Source: Natronomonas gomsonensis (GTDB lineage: Archaea; Halobacteriota; Halobacteria; Halobacteriales; Haloarculaceae). Taken from it: a DNA stretch of 64,000 nt. The notes beneath the pieces were generated by a model. The model worked only from the letters and a program-made list of their open reading frames with translations. It searched no databases and had not been told where the DNA came from. A program made the position numbers and the translations under genes. Location of the stretch: assembly GCF_013391635.1 (NCBI RefSeq), contig NZ_JACAWU010000001.1, forward strand, positions 682,001 to 746,000. Direction: 5' to 3'. This document shows, in pieces, positions 61,940 through 64,000 of this stretch. Within the stretch, counting starts at the first letter, position 1, and each line of letters opens with the position of its first letter.

Positions 61940-62680
61940 ATGCTCGACGACCAGACCTGTCTCGTAACCGGTTCCTCCCGAGGTATCGGCCGCGCGGTCG
62001 CCGAAGAACTCGGACGGAACGGTGCCGATGTCGTTGTGAACTACCGCTCCTCGGTGACCGAAGCCGAGGACGTCGTCGACACTATCGAAGACGAAGGTGG
62101 TACCGCCATCGCCGTCCAGGGGAACGTCGCCGACTACGACGAGGTCGACGCGATGTGTTCGGAGATTCACGACGCCTTCGGCTCGGTCGATGTCCTCGTG
62201 AACAACGCCGGTATCACCGTCGACAAGAAGTTCGAAAACATGACTCGGGACGACTGGCAGCGGGTTCTCGACGTGAATCTGGGCGGCGTGTTCAACTGCA
62301 CCCACTGTCTGTTCGACGACATCAAGTCGGCCGACGACGGCCGGCTCATCAACATCTCGTCGGTTGTCGGTCAGCAGGGCAACTACGGGCAGGCGAACTA
62401 CGCGACGACGAAGTCCGGACTGTTCGGCTTCACCCGGACGCTCGCACTTGAACTGGCCTCCTCGGGGTCGACGGCGAACTGCGTGGCCCCCGGGTTCGTG
62501 AAGACGGACATGTTAGAGACGGTTCCCGAACGGGTCCAAGAGAAGATTCTCCAGCGGATTCCCCTCGACCGGTTCGCGACGCCGGAGGACGTAGCGGGTA
62601 TCGTCCGCTTCGTCGCCAGCGAGGACGCCGGCTACATGACCGGCCAGATTCTCGCCGTCAACGGCGGCATGGAGTGGTAA
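61940..62680 (+). CDS. SDR reductase, FabG/PhaB type
   Basis: 246 residues. Rossmann motif TGSSRGIGRAV, NNAGITVD, catalytic Ser-Tyr-Lys in SSVVGQQGNYGQANYATTKSG, and C-terminal YMTGQILAVNGGM. It is close to NADPH-dependent acetoacetyl-CoA / 3-ketoacyl reductases that supply (R)-3-hydroxybutyryl-CoA. The PHA cluster in the window makes PhaB a natural reading, but FabG-type roles cannot be excluded. Confidence 0.85.
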   Translation: MLDDQTCLVTGSSRGIGRAVAEELGRNGADVVVNYRSSVTEAEDVVDTIEDEGGTAIAVQGNVADYDEVDAMCSEIHDAFGSVDVLVNNAGITVDKKFENMTRDDWQRVLDVNLGGVFNCTHCLFDDIKSADDGRLINISSVVGQQGNYGQANYATTKSGLFGFTRTLALELASSGSTANCVAPGFVKTDMLETVPERVQEKILQRIPLDRFATPEDVAGIVRFVASEDAGYMTGQILAVNGGMEW

Positions 62681-62689
62681 CAACACCCA

Positions 62690-62890
62690 CTTTTTACTCC
62701 ATCGGGTTCCGCGCCTGCGGCGCGGAACCGTTCTCTGCTCACAGCGACGAAGTCGCCGTTCGCACGGTCAGCGGGACCTCCGGTCCCGCTCGACTCGCAA
62801 AAACTTGGGGAAAAACGACCCGGCGACTCAGCCTTCAGCCTCGCCGCCGGCGAACCGCTCGTTCGCTTCGCTCCCTCGCGGATGCTCTGT
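62690..62890. repeat. Compound hairpin intergenic element
   Basis: Non-coding stretch with consecutive hairpins: 62705-62729 (11-bp stem GGTTCCGCGCC, loop TGC), 62744-62756 (GCGAC-GAA-GTCGC) and 62770-62790 (9-bp stem AGCGGGACC, loop TCC), then CTCGCAAAAACTTGGGGAAAAACGAC and a GCGAACCGCTCGTTCG region. It resembles a motif I have seen repeated between genes of many haloarchaea. No ORF of its own. Confidence 0.6.
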
Positions 62891-62949
62891 TCTCGTCAAC
62901 CGCCACCTGCCGAAACCCTTCTGTCGCTTCCTCACGTCCGTCTCCGCCA

Positions 62950-63414
62950 ATGCGCGTCTCCGTCATCGGCGGCTCTAGCATCGACACCGAAACCTACGGG
63001 CAAGCGCGGGAGGTCGGTCGACTGCTCGGCGAGCGCGGCCACACCGTCGTCTGTGGCGGCCTCGGCGGCGTGATGGAAGCCGCCTGTCGCGGCGCACGGG
63101 AACACGACGCCGAAACAGTCGGCATCTTGCCCGTCGAAGACCGCGAGGCGGCCAACGAGTGGGTGACGACGCCCATCGCGACGGGGTTGGGCCACGCCCG
63201 GAACCCGCTGGTCGTCATGAACGGTGACGCGGTCGTCGCCATCGACGGCGCTGCGGGGACGCTCTCGGAGTTGGGCCACGCCCTCGTTTTCGACCGCCCG
63301 ATAGCGGGACTGGATACTCACGAAATCGACCTCGTCGGGTTCGAAGCCGTCGAGAGCCCCGCAGCGGCCGTCGACTACGTCGAATCAGAGTCGGCCGCCC
63401 GCTTCCAGAAGTAG
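62950..63414 (+). CDS. SLOG/LOG-family protein (TIGR00725-like)
   Basis: 154 residues: VIGGSSIDTETYGQAREVG, TVVCGGLGGVMEAACRGA and AIDGAAGTLSELGHAL, the nucleotide-binding Rossmann pattern of the LOG/TIGR00725 family. Cytokinin-type hydrolase chemistry is possible but unproven here. A longer frame from 62674 crosses the hairpin element and is rejected. Confidence 0.82.
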   Translation: MRVSVIGGSSIDTETYGQAREVGRLLGERGHTVVCGGLGGVMEAACRGAREHDAETVGILPVEDREAANEWVTTPIATGLGHARNPLVVMNGDAVVAIDGAAGTLSELGHALVFDRPIAGLDTHEIDLVGFEAVESPAAAVDYVESESAARFQK

Positions 63415-63611
63415 AGTGCGGCGAGGGCGTTCGGCACCGCCAGCCACCGGACCCGCCGGACGGTCGCCTCGCTCGACTCGAAGTCGGCTTGCAGCCCTTC
63501 GTTGTACCACCACTCGACGCCGGCCAACATCGCTCGCGGTGCGACGACGTGTGCGATGGCGCCGAGAAGCGACCCTACTGCGAGGAGTCGGTGTTTCGTG
63601 CGGTCGTCCAT
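63375..63611 (-). CDS. Small membrane protein, unknown
   Basis: 78 residues with two to three hydrophobic segments (LLAVGSLLGAIAHVVAP, VRWLAVPNALAALYFW). The C-terminal 13 residues overlap the 3' end of the convergent SLOG gene by 40 bp. Family not identified; probably haloarchaeal. Confidence 0.55.
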   Translation of the reverse strand: MDDRTKHRLLAVGSLLGAIAHVVAPRAMLAGVEWWYNEGLQADFESSEATVRRVRWLAVPNALAALYFWKRAADSDST

Positions 63612-63687
63612 ACCCTATGTAGGGGTCGGACCGTATCGAGTCTCGGCCTCGCGGCGGTCGTTACCGGAATCTGCAAAAACAGCGGGG

Positions 63688-64000
63688 TTACTCGCTCTGG
63701 ATGCGCGGTGCGAGCATGAAGGTGACGTGGCCGTCGCCCTCGGCGAAGTCGAAGTGCATCTTGACGGGGAACTCCTCGCCGAGTTCCATCGTCACCTCGG
63801 CGTCCTTCGGGATGGCCTTGTTCATGTCCTTCAGATAATCAAGCGAGAACAGCGAGCGGGCTTCCCCGGCGGTGAGGTCGATGAGGTCCTCTCGGCCCAA
63901 TTCGAGATGTACGTCGTCGGTGTCGCCCTCGGCTTCGACGAAGAACTCCTCGGCGTCGGCGTCGACGCCCAACGCGATGTGGTCGCTCACCATGTCGGCG
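63688..64000 (-). CDS. pcn: DNA polymerase sliding clamp PCNA (5' part beyond window)
   Basis: Processivity clamp for PolD/PolB. The visible 104 residues are the C-terminal domain: [37 protein letters not shown] and the C-terminal APRIQSE. The reading frame is open to the right edge; the ATG at 63993 is internal (domain joins upstream sequence in frame), so the N-terminus lies outside. Confidence 0.93.
   Translation of the reverse strand, partial: ADMVSDHIALGVDADAEEFFVEAEGDTDDVHLELGREDLIDLTAGEARSLFSLDYLKDMNKAIPKDAEVTMELGEEFPVKMHFDFAEGDGHVTFMLAPRIQSE

Noticed and set aside
62674..62949. 92-residue N-terminal extension of the SLOG gene
   Set aside because: It would be a translation of the hairpin element; the family domain starts at the ATG at 62950.
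1..64000. CRISPR arrays, rRNA, tRNA, transposase genes
   Set aside because: Looked for regularly spaced repeats, cloverleaf-type arms and transposase motifs; none were recognised by eye. Small RNAs cannot be excluded.

Overview
The window comes from a haloarchaeon (class Halobacteria, Euryarchaeota); the genus cannot be fixed from the sequence. Evidence: very GC-rich, GAC/GAG-rich codons and strongly acidic proteins; archaeal replication proteins (PolD small subunit, RfcS with an intein, RfcC, PCNA, Hel308); archaeal SepF, Sec61-beta, SAMP2 and KEOPS Cgi121; haloarchaeal class III PHA synthase; and TATA boxes about 25-30 nt before start codons, i.e. many leaderless transcripts. No rRNA, tRNA, CRISPR array or insertion sequence was seen. 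Coding density is very high; the only gap over 300 nt is 57372-57791.

Layout. 1-2081: PolD small subunit (cut by the left edge) divergent from a Sec11-type signal peptidase, with a pair of inverted origin-recognition-box-like elements inside the polD linker. 2116-5246: polyhydroxyalkanoate locus (phaC, phaE and an AbrB-domain gene, divergent from a MaoC hydratase). 5243-16916: hydrolase, KEOPS Cgi121/Hel308 pair, ferredoxin, malate dehydrogenase, MFS transporter, riboflavin synthase, UvrD-like helicase, thioredoxin, Sec61-beta. 16969-21420: XPD-like helicase with an HNH protein, 2H phosphoesterase, membrane proteins. 21521-30556: complete LysW-dependent arginine pathway (argG, argH, lysW, argX, argC, argB, argD, argE, argF), preceded by an arginine-rich upstream reading frame with hairpins. 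30629-40526: HTH regulator, ABC exporter, secreted hydrolase, SepF, halolysin, DUF1028 protein, flavin reductase. 40585-51698: UvrC, TrpRS, phosphatase, RfcC, phosphohexomutase, SAMP2 with a GNAT gene, bactofilin-like membrane protein, RfcS split by a 697-residue intein. 51877-64000: dodecin, HPP/Usp protein, AlaRS, coiled-coil protein, a DUF445-DUF4393 operon, PHP protein, FabG/PhaB-type reductase, SLOG protein and PCNA (cut by the right edge).

Functional links. The MaoC hydratase, the AbrB-domain protein and PhaE/PhaC form a granule-making unit, and the SDR at 61940 could supply its reduced monomer. The arginine genes run from citrulline and glutamate to arginine, with overlapping or nearly abutting genes from argX onward. 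DP1, RfcS, RfcC, PCNA and Hel308 (which ends in a PCNA-interacting peptide) are replisome or fork-repair parts within 64 kb. The most unusual features are the origin-box pair inside polD, the arginine-rich leader before argG, the Walker-A intein in RfcS, the helix-hairpin-helix tail on PhaC and the DUF445-DUF4393 operon.
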